DNA of 64,000 nucleotides, from the NCBI RefSeq assembly GCF_900142365.1, contig NZ_FRAP01000017.1, positions 62,001 through 126,000 on the forward strand, in the 5' to 3' direction. Below the pieces are notes generated by a model. The model saw only the letters and a program-made list of their open reading frames with translations. It searched no databases and was not told the origin of the DNA. A program made the translations under genes and the position numbers. This document shows, piece after piece, positions 34,294 to 42,611 of the stretch. Within the stretch, counting starts at the first letter, position 1. Each line of letters starts with the position of its first letter. Source of the DNA: Pseudonocardia thermophila (lineage in GTDB: Bacteria; Actinomycetota; Actinomycetes; Mycobacteriales; Pseudonocardiaceae).

Positions 34294-34956
34294 ATGGAGC
34301 TGTTCATCGACCGTGCCGACGCCGGGCGGCGGCTGGCTGACGTGCTGGGCGGCTTCGCCGGCGAGGACCTCGTCGTGCTGGGCCTGCCCCGCGGCGGTGT
34401 CGCCGTGGCGTACGAGGTGGCCCGGGCGCTGGACGCGCCGCTCGACGTCGTGCTCGTGCGCAAGGTGGGTGTGCCGCGGGCACCCGAGCTCGCGATGGGA
34501 GCCGTCGGCGAGCACGGCGTGGTCGTGCGCAACGAGGACGTGCTGAGCGCCGCCGGCATCGACGAGGCCGTGTTCGAGCTCGGGGTGCGCGTCGCGCAGG
34601 AGCAGGTGGAACGCCGGGCGCGCGCGTTCCGCGGCGACCGCCCGGCCCCGGACCTCACGGGCCGGACGGTGCTGCTGGTCGACGACGGGATCGCCACGGG
34701 CGCCACGGCCCGGGCCGCCTGCCGGATCGTGCGCGCCCAGCAGCCGGCGCGGCTCGTGCTCGCCACCCCGGTCGCCGCCCCCGCTGCGCTCGCCGCGCTG
34801 CGCGCCGAGGCCGACGAGGTCGTCTGCCTCGCGGCGCCGCGGCACTTCGGAGCGGTCGGACAGTTCTACGTCGACTTCACCGCCACCGCCGACGAGGAGG
34901 TCGCGGACCTGCTGCAACGGGCGGCGGAGCGGTACGCCGGCGGCGTCGGGCGCTGA
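34294..34956 (+). CDS. phosphoribosyltransferase-domain protein
   Basis: 220 residues. The PRPP-binding loop is VLLVDDGIATGATARAA with Asp130-Asp131; GLPRGGVAVAYEVARAL near residue 30 and RKVGVPRAPELAMGAV follow the pattern of stand-alone PRT proteins such as mycobacterial Rv0571c. The reaction is not known for this group. ATG at 34294 has GAGGAGG upstream. It is divergent from the ATPase operon with 252 bases between them, and ends 14 bases from the convergent DUF1876 gene. Confidence 0.88.
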   Translation: MELFIDRADAGRRLADVLGGFAGEDLVVLGLPRGGVAVAYEVARALDAPLDVVLVRKVGVPRAPELAMGAVGEHGVVVRNEDVLSAAGIDEAVFELGVRVAQEQVERRARAFRGDRPAPDLTGRTVLLVDDGIATGATARAACRIVRAQQPARLVLATPVAAPAALAALRAEADEVVCLAAPRHFGAVGQFYVDFTATADEEVADLLQRAAERYAGGVGR

Positions 34957-34970
34957 GCTCCGGATGCCCG

Positions 34971-35249
34971 TCAACCTGCGGTGGGGCCGCTCTCCGCGCG
35001 CAGTTTCCGTACGGCGTCCTCGACGTCCCGCCAGGCCACGTCGTTGAGCTGGTGGGCCAGCGCGGACAGGGCGCGCCCGGCCGCCAGCTCGGCGCCGATC
35101 TCCGGGACGTCCCGGTCGGCCGGGTTGAGCCGGGCCTCCCCGACGCCCACCAACCGGTCCGTGTCCCGGGTCTGCAGCCGCGCCGTGGCGTGGGTGCGTC
35201 CCGCCTGCTCGTCGATGTCGATCGTCACCGTCCAGCGCTGGGTCTCCAT
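34971..35249 (-). CDS. DUF1876 protein (Rv1738/Rv2632c-like)
   Basis: 92 residues, the usual size. WTVTIDIDEQAGRTHATARL followed by LVGVGEARLNPADRDVPEIG is the DUF1876 signature. In Mycobacterium tuberculosis the homologue Rv1738 is one of the most strongly hypoxia-induced DosR targets and its fold resembles ribosome hibernation factors. ATG at 35249 has GGAGGAG upstream and is preferred over an in-frame ATG at 35282. Convergent with the phosphoribosyltransferase. Confidence 0.9.
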   Translation of the reverse strand: METQRWTVTIDIDEQAGRTHATARLQTRDTDRLVGVGEARLNPADRDVPEIGAELAAGRALSALAHQLNDVAWRDVEDAVRKLRAESGPTAG

Positions 35250-35401
35250 GGCGCTCCTCCTCCGTGGGGTTGCCCGGCCCACGGTGGACCGTCCCGAGCG
35301 ATCCGGCGAGGGCCGTTGGTACCGCGGCCGCCGTCCGAACGGAGGAAAGCGGTCGAGAAGCCCCGCGCTCCCCGAAACGCCGGGCCCGCAGGCGGCGAGT
35401 C

Positions 35402-35992
35402 ATGGGGATGGCTCCGAGACGGTCCCCGGTAGCAGCGTCTCCCGCGCACGCGTGGTTGCGCACCCACCTCGGGACCCAGGTGGACGTCGCCCTGCGGGAC
35501 CTGCTGCGGTCGATGACCGAGACGCTCGCGATCGCGTCCGCCAACGCCGCGACGCTGCGCGCCCTGTCGTCGGACGGCGAGTGGCTGTTCCCGGTGGCTG
35601 CGCACCACCCGGACCCGCGGATGAAGACGGCGATGACCGAGATCATGGAGGTGACCGCGCACCGGGCCGAGAGCGGGCTGTGGCGCCCGATCCTCGACGG
35701 CCGCGCCGCCGCCCGGTTCCGGCTCGCCACCGACGGTGACGGCCGGGCCGCCGCCTCCGCGGCGCAGCGGCGCTTCCTGGACCGCTACCCGGTGAGCGCC
35801 GTGCTCGGGATGGCGCTGCGGGTCGACGGGGAGACGGTCGGTGTGGCCTCGCTGGTCGAGTTCGCCGCCGGCCGCGACCACACCGACGACGACGAGGCGC
35901 TGCTGGCGGAGTTCGTGGCCCACGCGGCCCCCGTCGTGCAGCTGCTGCGCGCCGGCGGGTTGCCGCGCTGGGTCGACCGCCCCTGGTCCTGA
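35402..35992 (+). CDS. GAF-like sensor-domain protein
   Basis: 196 residues. The region from about residue 25 to 185 has the pattern of a GAF domain: an N-terminal helix (VDVALRDLLRSMTETLAIA), a central variable part and the late strand-helix unit SAVLGMALRVDGETVGVASL. No output domain follows, so it would sense a ligand, redox state or protein partner. The start is uncertain: ATG at 35402 and 35408 lack a good ribosome site. It lies between the DUF1876 gene and the site-2 protease. Confidence 0.65.
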   Translation: MGMAPRRSPVAASPAHAWLRTHLGTQVDVALRDLLRSMTETLAIASANAATLRALSSDGEWLFPVAAHHPDPRMKTAMTEIMEVTAHRAESGLWRPILDGRAAARFRLATDGDGRAAASAAQRRFLDRYPVSAVLGMALRVDGETVGVASLVEFAAGRDHTDDDEALLAEFVAHAAPVVQLLRAGGLPRWVDRPWS

Positions 35993-36085
35993 TCACCTTC
36001 CGGGGCCGCGCCCCGCGGGCCGTTCGACCCTGGCCGGACCGCCGCTGCGGGAGGAGCGTCGGGGGAGGAGAACAGGGAGGACGAC

Positions 36086-37228
36086 ATGCGGGCCACGGTG
36101 CGGTTGGGCAGGATCGGCGGGATCCCGATCGGGCTGCACTGGTCGGTGTTCGTGGCGGTCCTGCTGATCGGGTCCGTCGTTGCGGTGAACCTGCCCGGCG
36201 TCGCGCCGGGCCTCGGATTCGGTGCCTACCTGCTGTGGGGGTGCGCCGGAGCCGCCGCGTTCCTGCTGTCGCTGCTCGCGCACGAGCTGGCCCACGCGCT
36301 CGTGGCCCGCCGGACCGGGACCGAGGTCCGGGCGATCACGCTGTGGCTGCTCGGCGGGGTGTCCGAGCTCGGCGGACAGCCGAAACGGCCCGCCGCGGAG
36401 GCCGGGATCGCGTTCGCCGGGCCGCTCACCAGCGCCGTCCTCGGCGCCGCCTTCGCCGCCGGTGCGGTGGTCGCGGAGGCGGCGGGCGGCCCGGACCTGC
36501 TCACCGCCGTCCTGGCCTGGCTGGCCGTGATGAACGTCGTCCTCGCGGTGTTCAACCTGCTGCCGGGCACCCCGCTCGACGGCGGCCGCGTCGTCCACGC
36601 CCTCCTGTGGGGCCTGTGGGGTGACCGCGACCGGGCGAGCCGCGCCGCCGGCAGCGCGGGTCAGGTGCTCGGGCTGATCCTGGCCGGCATCGGGCTGTTC
36701 CAGGCGCTCGACGGCCGCTGGGACGGGCTGTGGCTGGTGCTGGTCGGGTGGTTCGTCGCCAGCGCCGCCGCCGGCGAGTCGGCCCGCGCCCTCATGGGCA
36801 GCCGCGTGGCCGGCGTGCAGGTCGGCGAGATCATGACGCGCCGCCCGGTCACGGTGCCGGCGTGGCTGTCGGTCCAGCAGCTGGTCAGCGCGCTCACCGC
36901 GCCCGACGCGCCGCGCCACCGGGTATTCCCGGTGGTCGGGGCGACGGGCGAGCTCGTCGGCGTGGTGAGCCAGGGCGACCTGGCTCGCGTGCCGGCCGCC
37001 GATCGGCCCACCACGCCGCTGCGGACGGTGACCCGCGCCGTGCCGGGGGAGTGGGTGCTCACCGCCGACTCCCCGCTCGACCCGCTGCTGGACCGGCCGC
37101 TCACCCACGGCCGGGACCTCGCGGTCGTCGTCGAGGACGGGGCCGTGATCGGCGTGGTCGGTCCCGACGACCTCGCGCGCACGGTGGAGCGGCGCGGGCT
37201 GCTCACCGATGACCGCGCGAAGCGGTGA
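36086..37228 (+). CDS. site-2 protease (M50) with C-terminal CBS domains, Rip3-like
   Basis: 380 residues. The zinc protease motif HELAH (His66, Glu67, His70) lies in a membrane span, and the third ligand is in NLLPGTPLDGGRVVH. Six spans occupy residues 10-235. The C-terminal 130 residues hold a CBS pair (GEIMTRRPVTVPAWLSVQQLV; FPVVGATGELVGVVSQGDLA). This layout matches mycobacterial Rv2625c/Rip3, a DosR-regulon member. It would cut a membrane-bound protein, such as an anti-sigma factor, with the CBS part sensing nucleotides. ATG at 36086 has GGGAGGAC upstream. Confidence 0.92.
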   Translation: MRATVRLGRIGGIPIGLHWSVFVAVLLIGSVVAVNLPGVAPGLGFGAYLLWGCAGAAAFLLSLLAHELAHALVARRTGTEVRAITLWLLGGVSELGGQPKRPAAEAGIAFAGPLTSAVLGAAFAAGAVVAEAAGGPDLLTAVLAWLAVMNVVLAVFNLLPGTPLDGGRVVHALLWGLWGDRDRASRAAGSAGQVLGLILAGIGLFQALDGRWDGLWLVLVGWFVASAAAGESARALMGSRVAGVQVGEIMTRRPVTVPAWLSVQQLVSALTAPDAPRHRVFPVVGATGELVGVVSQGDLARVPAADRPTTPLRTVTRAVPGEWVLTADSPLDPLLDRPLTHGRDLAVVVEDGAVIGVVGPDDLARTVERRGLLTDDRAKR

Positions 37229-37231
37229 GGG

Positions 37232-37435
37232 TCAGACCGACGCCTCCGCCGGCTTCGGCACCACGTGCGCGTCGGGGCCGGGGAAGAACAGCGACTCGTG
37301 CCCGTCCTGCCAGCGGACCCGGTAGAGCGGACGCTCCCCGGTGCTGATCACCTCGACGACATCACCTTCGCGCCGGGCGGCGTCGACGACCGGCCCCTCG
37401 ACGCGGATGCGATCACCCACTGCAGCCTGCCGCAT
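37232..37435 (-). CDS. DUF1918 protein (Rv0569/Rv2302-like)
   Basis: 67 residues, full length. VGDRIRVEGPVVDAARREG then VEVISTGERPLYRVRWQDGHES and FFPGPDAHVVP match DUF1918, a small SH3-like beta barrel. Rv0569 in M. tuberculosis is hypoxia-induced. ATG at 37435 has GAGGAGGAGC upstream. It ends 3 bases from the stop of the site-2 protease, converging on it. Confidence 0.9.
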   Translation of the reverse strand: MRQAAVGDRIRVEGPVVDAARREGDVVEVISTGERPLYRVRWQDGHESLFFPGPDAHVVPKPAEASV

Positions 37436-37648
37436 GTCGATGCTCCTCCTCTCGCACGGGACGTCGCACGTGTCGACCGGTGCCGTCCGGGCGGCAAGGA
37501 GCGCCGGGGACGGCGCCGGCCCTACGCCTATTGTGGGCGCCCGTTCGAGCGGTGTCAGGTGCGCTGCTCATGGCGCTCGGTTCCTCCGCCGCCGATCGTG
37601 GGGCGGCAGCTCCGAACCGCCGAGGTGACGGCCGCTCGCCGGCGGGTG

Positions 37649-37837
37649 TCAGCTGCGCAGCCGCTTCAGCACGGGCACCGTCTTGGCGAGCGCGTCGAGC
37701 ATGGCGGTGGCGCCGTCCTCGATCTCACCAGTCGGGACGAAGCGGCGGCCGTCCCCCTCGCCCTCGAGGCGGTTCGCGACGAACGGGATGATCACGCCCT
37801 CGGCCAGCGGCAGCATCTTCAGCTGCGCGAGGGCTCT
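37649..37837 (-). pseudogene. C-terminal fragment of an NAD(P)H-dependent flavin reductase-like protein
   Basis: The last 62 codons before the stop at 37649 read as a plausible family C terminus (PLAEGVIIPFVANRLEGEG; GATAMLDALAKTVPVLKRL), resembling NADPH-dependent FMN reductases. Upstream of about 37837 the same frame turns into unrelated, composition-driven sequence, so the N-terminal two thirds are missing. The break lies 300-500 bases from an IS110-type element, which may have caused the truncation. Family assignment is tentative. Confidence 0.5.
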
Positions 37838-38121
37838 ACTTCGGTCCTCCTCCGGTCCCGGCGGGACCGCGCATTTCCTCGACGAGCCCAAAGACGGCGC
37901 ATTCGCGGGAAATGTGCGAGGTCGGTACGCCGCCTTCCCTGCCGGTAGCGGCCGGGAGCCGGACGCCCTCGGCGGCGTGGTGAAAGTGGTCAGAATCGGC
38001 GACCGGGCTGCGCGGCGCCACGGGGTCGAGAACGGCAGGTGGCGGCGACACGACAACGACGCTAACACCGATCCCTGCTGCGCACCCAGCGGTAGCGCTA
38101 CGGGGCTGAGAGCCTACGAAC

Positions 38122-38157
38122 GGCACTTTCGTAAGCACCATCCCGTACGAAAGTGCC
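38122..38157. repeat. 12-bp inverted repeat left of the IS110 element
   Basis: GGCACTTTCGTA (38122-38133) and TACGAAAGTGCC (38146-38157) are perfect reverse complements around 12 bases. The word GAAAGTGCCT at the right arm recurs at 38228-38237. It may mark the original insertion area or be an older repeat. Confidence 0.55.
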
Positions 38158-38194
38158 TCAGTGTCAGGTTTGCTGCAGCCGTTGATCGTCAGCG

Positions 38195-38401
38195 GCTAGG
38201 GTTCGGCCCTGATCACGTGGTGACTCAGAAAGTGCCTGCCGCCTCGATGGTTGGCTTGCGAACGAATTGTCCGGCGTGATCAGGGCTCGGGCCGGCTGGC
38301 CTGACTTGAGAGAAGCGTGGGCAAGACGCCGACCTCGACCGAGGTGTGTCCGACGACCCGATCCGGATGCCTGTCCCCGATCGGAAGGACACCCGCTTGT
38401 C
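38195..38401 (+). ncRNA. possible IS110 bridge-RNA region (left non-coding end)
   Basis: In IS110-group elements the non-coding end before the recombinase encodes a structured bridge RNA that pairs with donor and target DNA. Here about 200 non-coding bases precede the transposase and include CCCTGATCACG (38207-38217) paired with CGTGATCAGGG (38275-38285) around a 57-base internal region, and a smaller hairpin ACCTC/GAGGT at about 38332-38345. The exact ends are not determined. Confidence 0.35.
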
Positions 38402-39456
38402 ATGGTGGTCATCGGAATCGATCCGCGCAAGCGCAGTCGTACCGCCGTCGCCGTCGACGAGGCCGGACGTCAGCTGGGCCAGCTCACCGTCTGCTCCGAT
38501 CCGCAGGGGCTGCTGCGGTTGTGGGCCTGGGCGTCCCGCTTCGGCCCGGATCGGCGGTGGGCGGTCGAAGACGGCCGCGGGATCGCCGGCCGACTGGTGC
38601 GTACCCTGATCGGTCAGGGCGCGGCAGTGGTGTAGGTGCCGCCCACATTGATGGCCCAGTGCCGGGCCAGCGCCCGCACCCGCGGCAAGTCCGACCCCAT
38701 CGACGCGCTCGCGATCGCCCGCGCGGCGGTGCGCGAACCGGATCGTGCCACCGCCCACCTCGACGACCTCGCCGTCGACGTGCGGCTGCTGTCCGACCGT
38801 CGTGGTCACCTGGTCGCAACACGCACCGCGACAGTCAACCAGCGGCGATCAACCAGCTGCGCTGGCACCTGCACGATCTCGCCCCCCACCTGGACACCCC
38901 CGGCCGGCTGACCGGTCCACGCCAGCTGGATCGGCTGGCCACCACGCTCAACGCGTTGCCGGCCGGCGTGCGCCGCGACCTCGCCCTCGACCTGGTCGCC
39001 GACATCCGCCAGCGCGGTCAGCAGATCCGCCGGCTCGACACCCAGCTCACCGCGCTGATCACCCCGCTCGCCCCCGCCCTGCTGGCCATCGTCGGAATCA
39101 ACGTGGTGTCCGCAGCCAAGATCCTCGGCGAGGTCGCCGGCATCACCCGATTCCGCTCCGCAGCAGCATTCGCCATGCACACCGGCACCGCCCCGATCCC
39201 GGTCTGGAGCAGCAACCGGCCCCAGTACCGGCTCAACCGCGGCGGCAACCGGCAACTCAACGCCTGCCTACACCGCATCGCCCTCACCCAACTCAGCCTC
39301 CGCCCCGCCACCAAGGCCTGGCGCGAGCAATGGACCCACCGCCACCCCAACGCCACCAGCAAAGCCGCACTACGCGCCCTCAAACGCCACCTGGCCGACG
39401 TCGTCTACCACGCCCTCCACGCCGACCATCAACATCAACTCACACGAGCGGCTTGA
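38402..39456 (+). pseudogene. IS110-family transposase, inactivated
   Basis: A nearly complete IS110-type recombinase of about 350 codons with the DEDD domain (VIGIDPRKRSRTAVAVD, WAVEDGRG, KSDPIDALAIARAA) and the C-terminal Tnp domain (ALLAIVGINVVSAAKILGEV, FAMHTGTAPIPVW). It is broken twice: an in-frame TAG at 38633-38635, and a 14-base insertion at about 38834-38847 that repeats TCAACCAGC (38835-38843 and 38849-38857) and shifts the frame. The last 200 codons are intact. ATG at 38402. No product is expected; the copy could move only with help from an intact relative. Confidence 0.9.
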
Positions 39457-39564
39457 CATAGAAGCTTGGTTCGTGGTCGACGTCGCCCGGGTCGCTGCCC
39501 CGCGGACGAACCGGCGACCTCGGTGTGGCCGGCACGCAGCAGATGCCTGACGTTGTCGACCGGG

Positions 39565-40548
39565 TCAGGCGGCCGGCACATCGACGCCGTGCTCCGCGAA
39601 GTAGCGGACGGCACCGGCGTGGAACGGGACGCGGACGCTCGGGAGCGCTGCTTCCACCGTGTCGAGTGTGAAGTCCTTCGCGTACGGGACCGCGGCGGCG
39701 AGCTCACCGGCCCGCTCGTACAGCGTCCGCACGATCTCCGCAGCCACGTCGGGGTTCAGGTCCTTGCGGGCGACGACGACCGTCTTGCGTGACCAGGTCG
39801 GGTAATCGGTGGTCAGGAATTCGTATGTGCCGGCGCGGACGGTCGTGAGCGAGTAGTCGGGGAACGCCTGCGCCAGCTCGGCGCGCAGGACGTCGGCGTC
39901 GAAGGCGACGGCTCTGAGCGGGGTGTCGCGGTGGGTGCGGACGAAGTCGGCCAGCGGGTGCGCGACCGGGCGCAGGATGGCGGTGATCTGCCCCTGGCGC
40001 AGAGCTGTGATCGTCTGCTCGTAGTCCTCGATCACCGTCATGCGGGGGTTGACCCCGTGCATCCGGAAGATCTCGGCGCCGGCGTCGGCTGCTGCCTGGG
40101 TCGACACACCGATCACGTCCTCCGGGGTGAGGTCTCCGACCTTGCCGATCGGGGTGTTCTGCCTGGTCACGATCATGCCCGCGTTGTCCCAGCCGACCGC
40201 CAGCGTGGCGTAGTCGAACCGCTCACCGGGCTGGAACCCCTGGCCTCCCGTGCCGGAGACGGCGGCGTAGGCCTGGTCGGTCTGCGTGATGACGACGTCC
40301 GCGCCGTCGCGGAAGAACCCCGCTGCACTCCCGGTGATCGTGGTTGCGGAGATGCAGGCATCGTGCAGGAGCTCGGTGAGTCGCCCGGCGAGGGCGAAGT
40401 AGAGCCCGCCGGTGGCACCCGAGCCGATCTTGACGGTACCGGGGGCCCGGCATTGGTCGCTGCTCTGGTCCGGGCCGCCGCAGGCGGTGGTGACGGCGAC
40501 GACTAGCGCTGTGAGGAGCGCCGCGATCAGTCGCGCAGGCAGTTTCAT
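39565..40548 (-). CDS. TAXI-family TRAP transporter solute-binding lipoprotein
   Basis: 327 residues. Signal peptide with lipobox VTTAC at about residue 20. TVKIGSGATGGLYFALAGRLTELL is the TAXI-family start, and the body (VIGVSTQAAADAGAEIFRMHG; DYPTWSRKTVVVARKDL) fits. It captures an organic acid-type solute, often glutamate or other carboxylates, for the TRAP permease. ATG at 40548 overlaps the permease stop (ATGA). It is the last gene of the minus-strand operon and lies 108 bases from the broken transposase. Confidence 0.9.
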   Translation of the reverse strand: MKLPARLIAALLTALVVAVTTACGGPDQSSDQCRAPGTVKIGSGATGGLYFALAGRLTELLHDACISATTITGSAAGFFRDGADVVITQTDQAYAAVSGTGGQGFQPGERFDYATLAVGWDNAGMIVTRQNTPIGKVGDLTPEDVIGVSTQAAADAGAEIFRMHGVNPRMTVIEDYEQTITALRQGQITAILRPVAHPLADFVRTHRDTPLRAVAFDADVLRAELAQAFPDYSLTTVRAGTYEFLTTDYPTWSRKTVVVARKDLNPDVAAEIVRTLYERAGELAAAVPYAKDFTLDTVEAALPSVRVPFHAGAVRYFAEHGVDVPAA

Positions 40549-42515
40549 GGCGTTGTGTTCCCTTCGACCGGCTCCGACGTGTTCTTGGAGAAGGCCCGTG
40601 GGGGAGTGGGACCCGGCCGGAGCAGTGCGACGGCCGATCCGAGCACGAGCGCGGGCACGAAGACCCACGGGTGGGTGCTGACACCGGCCAGGCCGAGGGT
40701 GACCAGGAGGCACCTGGTGGCGGGGCCGCGCGGCCCACGCGCATAGCCGATCGTCCCGGAGACGATCAGGTACAGCACGACTGCCGCCACCGCGAGGGAG
40801 GCGAGGAGACCGAGCGGCTCCCCGCCGACGAGCAGCAGTTCGGGCCGGAACACGAACAACAGCGGGACGACGAGTCCTCCGATGCCGAAGAGCATCGCGT
40901 AGCCGGACGTCCGCATCGGGCGGGCTTCGGCGATCCCGGATGCGACGTAGACGGTGGCCATCGTCGGTGGCGACAGGTCGGCCACGTTCCCGAGGTACAT
41001 CAGGAACATGTGCGCGGCGAGCAGCGGAACACCGAGCTCGACCAGCGACGGGGCGAGCAGAACGGCCAGCAGGACGTAGGTCGCCGAAGCGGGCAGCCCG
41101 GACCCGAGCACCACGGACGCGGCGACGGTGAGGGCGAGCAGGAGGGCGAGACTGCCGCTACCGACGGACACCAGGCCGGTGACGAGGTTCAGTCCGAGCC
41201 CGGAGATCAGGATCGGGCCGACGAGGGTGCCGACGGCGGCTGTGATGATCGCGACGACGACGGCGCGGTGCGGCCCCAGGACCGCCGCCCGGAGACAGTC
41301 CTTCACCGCCTCGACGGAACGGTGCCGGACGAGGTGGATCGCGACGAGCAGCACCAGCGCCCAGCCGGCCGCCTGCGACGGTTCCCAGCGTGCGACGACC
41401 AGCAGATGAACCAGGATCGCGAGCGGGCCGACGTATTCGATCGCGTCGAGCAGGTTCTGCCGGAACCCCACGGGGGGCTCGGAGGCCGGGACGCCGCGGA
41501 TGCCGTCGCGCGCGGCCACGCGGTCCACGGCGAGGTAGAGCGTCGCGTAGTACAGAACAGCGGGCACCGCCGCCGCCAGTGCGATCTCGTGGTACGGGAT
41601 CGCCGTGAGCCCGGCCATGATGAACGCGACGGACCCCATGACCGGCGGAACGAGCAGACCACCGACGCTGCCGGCGGCTTCGATGCCCGCGGCTCGGTCG
41701 GCGGAGAACCCGGACCGCTTCATCACCGGGATCGTGACGACGCCGGTCGTCGTGACGTTCGCCGCGCTGCTGTCGGAGGTGAGCCCGAACAGCGCGCTGG
41801 CGGCGACGGACATCTTCCCGGCTCCGCCGCGCGCCCGCGCCAGGGCGCGCCGGACGACCCGCATCAGGAAGTCCCCGGCCCCGAACACCGTGAGGAACGT
41901 GCCGAAGACGATGAAGACGAAGATGTAGCGGTTCGAGGCGTCCAACGGCACACCGTGGACGCCGTCGTTACCGAACCAGACCTGGTTGAGCAGGCGTGAG
42001 GGGTCGCTGCTGGCCATCCGCAGGATCGACGGCAGCCGATCGCCGACCATCGGCAGGACGAGGAGCACCACACCCAGCACCGGCAGCACCCAGCCGATGA
42101 GGCGCCCGGTGACGATCAACAGGATGACGATCCCGGCCACGGCGACCAGCAGGTCCGGCGACTCGTACAGGCCGCCGTAGACGACCTGGAACGCCATCTC
42201 CCGCAGCGCGTACGCCTCCACCGCCGCGCCCGCCGACCCGGCCACGATCCACGCCGCTGCGGCGATCCGGCTCCGCGATCGGCCGGCCAGCACGAACCCG
42301 GCCAGCAGGAGCGCGAAACCGAGGTGCAGGGCGCGCTGTTCCACGGCGGGTACCGCCGTCGGGTCCAGGCTCAGCCCGACCTGGACGGCGAACCACGCGA
42401 GCGCGATCGCCGCGCAGGCGACCGTGAGGAACCGGCGACCGAGTGACCCCGGGGTTCCTGCGTCGTCTGCGGGTGGCTCGACCGGGCCACCACCGAGGCG
42501 CGATCCGGCGATCAT
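40545..42515 (-). CDS. TRAP transporter fused permease (TAXI type)
   Basis: 656 residues, the usual size for the fused 4-span plus large subunits. More than fifteen hydrophobic spans; the conserved core includes FGLTSDSSAANVTTTGVVTI followed by AAGSVGGLLVPPVMGS, and MYLGNVADLSPPT near the C terminus. It imports the solute held by the TAXI protein using the sodium or proton gradient. ATG at 42515. It is 96 bases downstream of a family 5 binding protein that does not belong to this transporter class. Confidence 0.92.
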   Translation of the reverse strand: MIAGSRLGGGPVEPPADDAGTPGSLGRRFLTVACAAIALAWFAVQVGLSLDPTAVPAVEQRALHLGFALLLAGFVLAGRSRSRIAAAAWIVAGSAGAAVEAYALREMAFQVVYGGLYESPDLLVAVAGIVILLIVTGRLIGWVLPVLGVVLLVLPMVGDRLPSILRMASSDPSRLLNQVWFGNDGVHGVPLDASNRYIFVFIVFGTFLTVFGAGDFLMRVVRRALARARGGAGKMSVAASALFGLTSDSSAANVTTTGVVTIPVMKRSGFSADRAAGIEAAGSVGGLLVPPVMGSVAFIMAGLTAIPYHEIALAAAVPAVLYYATLYLAVDRVAARDGIRGVPASEPPVGFRQNLLDAIEYVGPLAILVHLLVVARWEPSQAAGWALVLLVAIHLVRHRSVEAVKDCLRAAVLGPHRAVVVAIITAAVGTLVGPILISGLGLNLVTGLVSVGSGSLALLLALTVAASVVLGSGLPASATYVLLAVLLAPSLVELGVPLLAAHMFLMYLGNVADLSPPTMATVYVASGIAEARPMRTSGYAMLFGIGGLVVPLLFVFRPELLLVGGEPLGLLASLAVAAVVLYLIVSGTIGYARGPRGPATRCLLVTLGLAGVSTHPWVFVPALVLGSAVALLRPGPTPPRAFSKNTSEPVEGNTTP

Positions 42516-42611
42516 CTCTGCTTGACGAGGCCGACACCGGCGGCGTCGGTGACGATCCCGGTCCGTGGCGCGGTCATCGACCGCTCCTTCCTGGTCAGCG
42601 AGTGCCGTGGT

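Noticed and set aside
34042..37648. Classical mycobacterial DosR boxes (GGGAC-N4-GTCCC)
   Set aside because: Several GGGAC words were examined, for example near 35290, 37460 and 37507, but none has the correctly spaced second half-site.
38402..39456. Programmed frameshift or stop read-through in the IS110 transposase
   Set aside because: The shift comes from a 14-base duplication without a slippery site, and IS110 enzymes normally come from a single frame; a separate TAG also breaks it. Decay is simpler.
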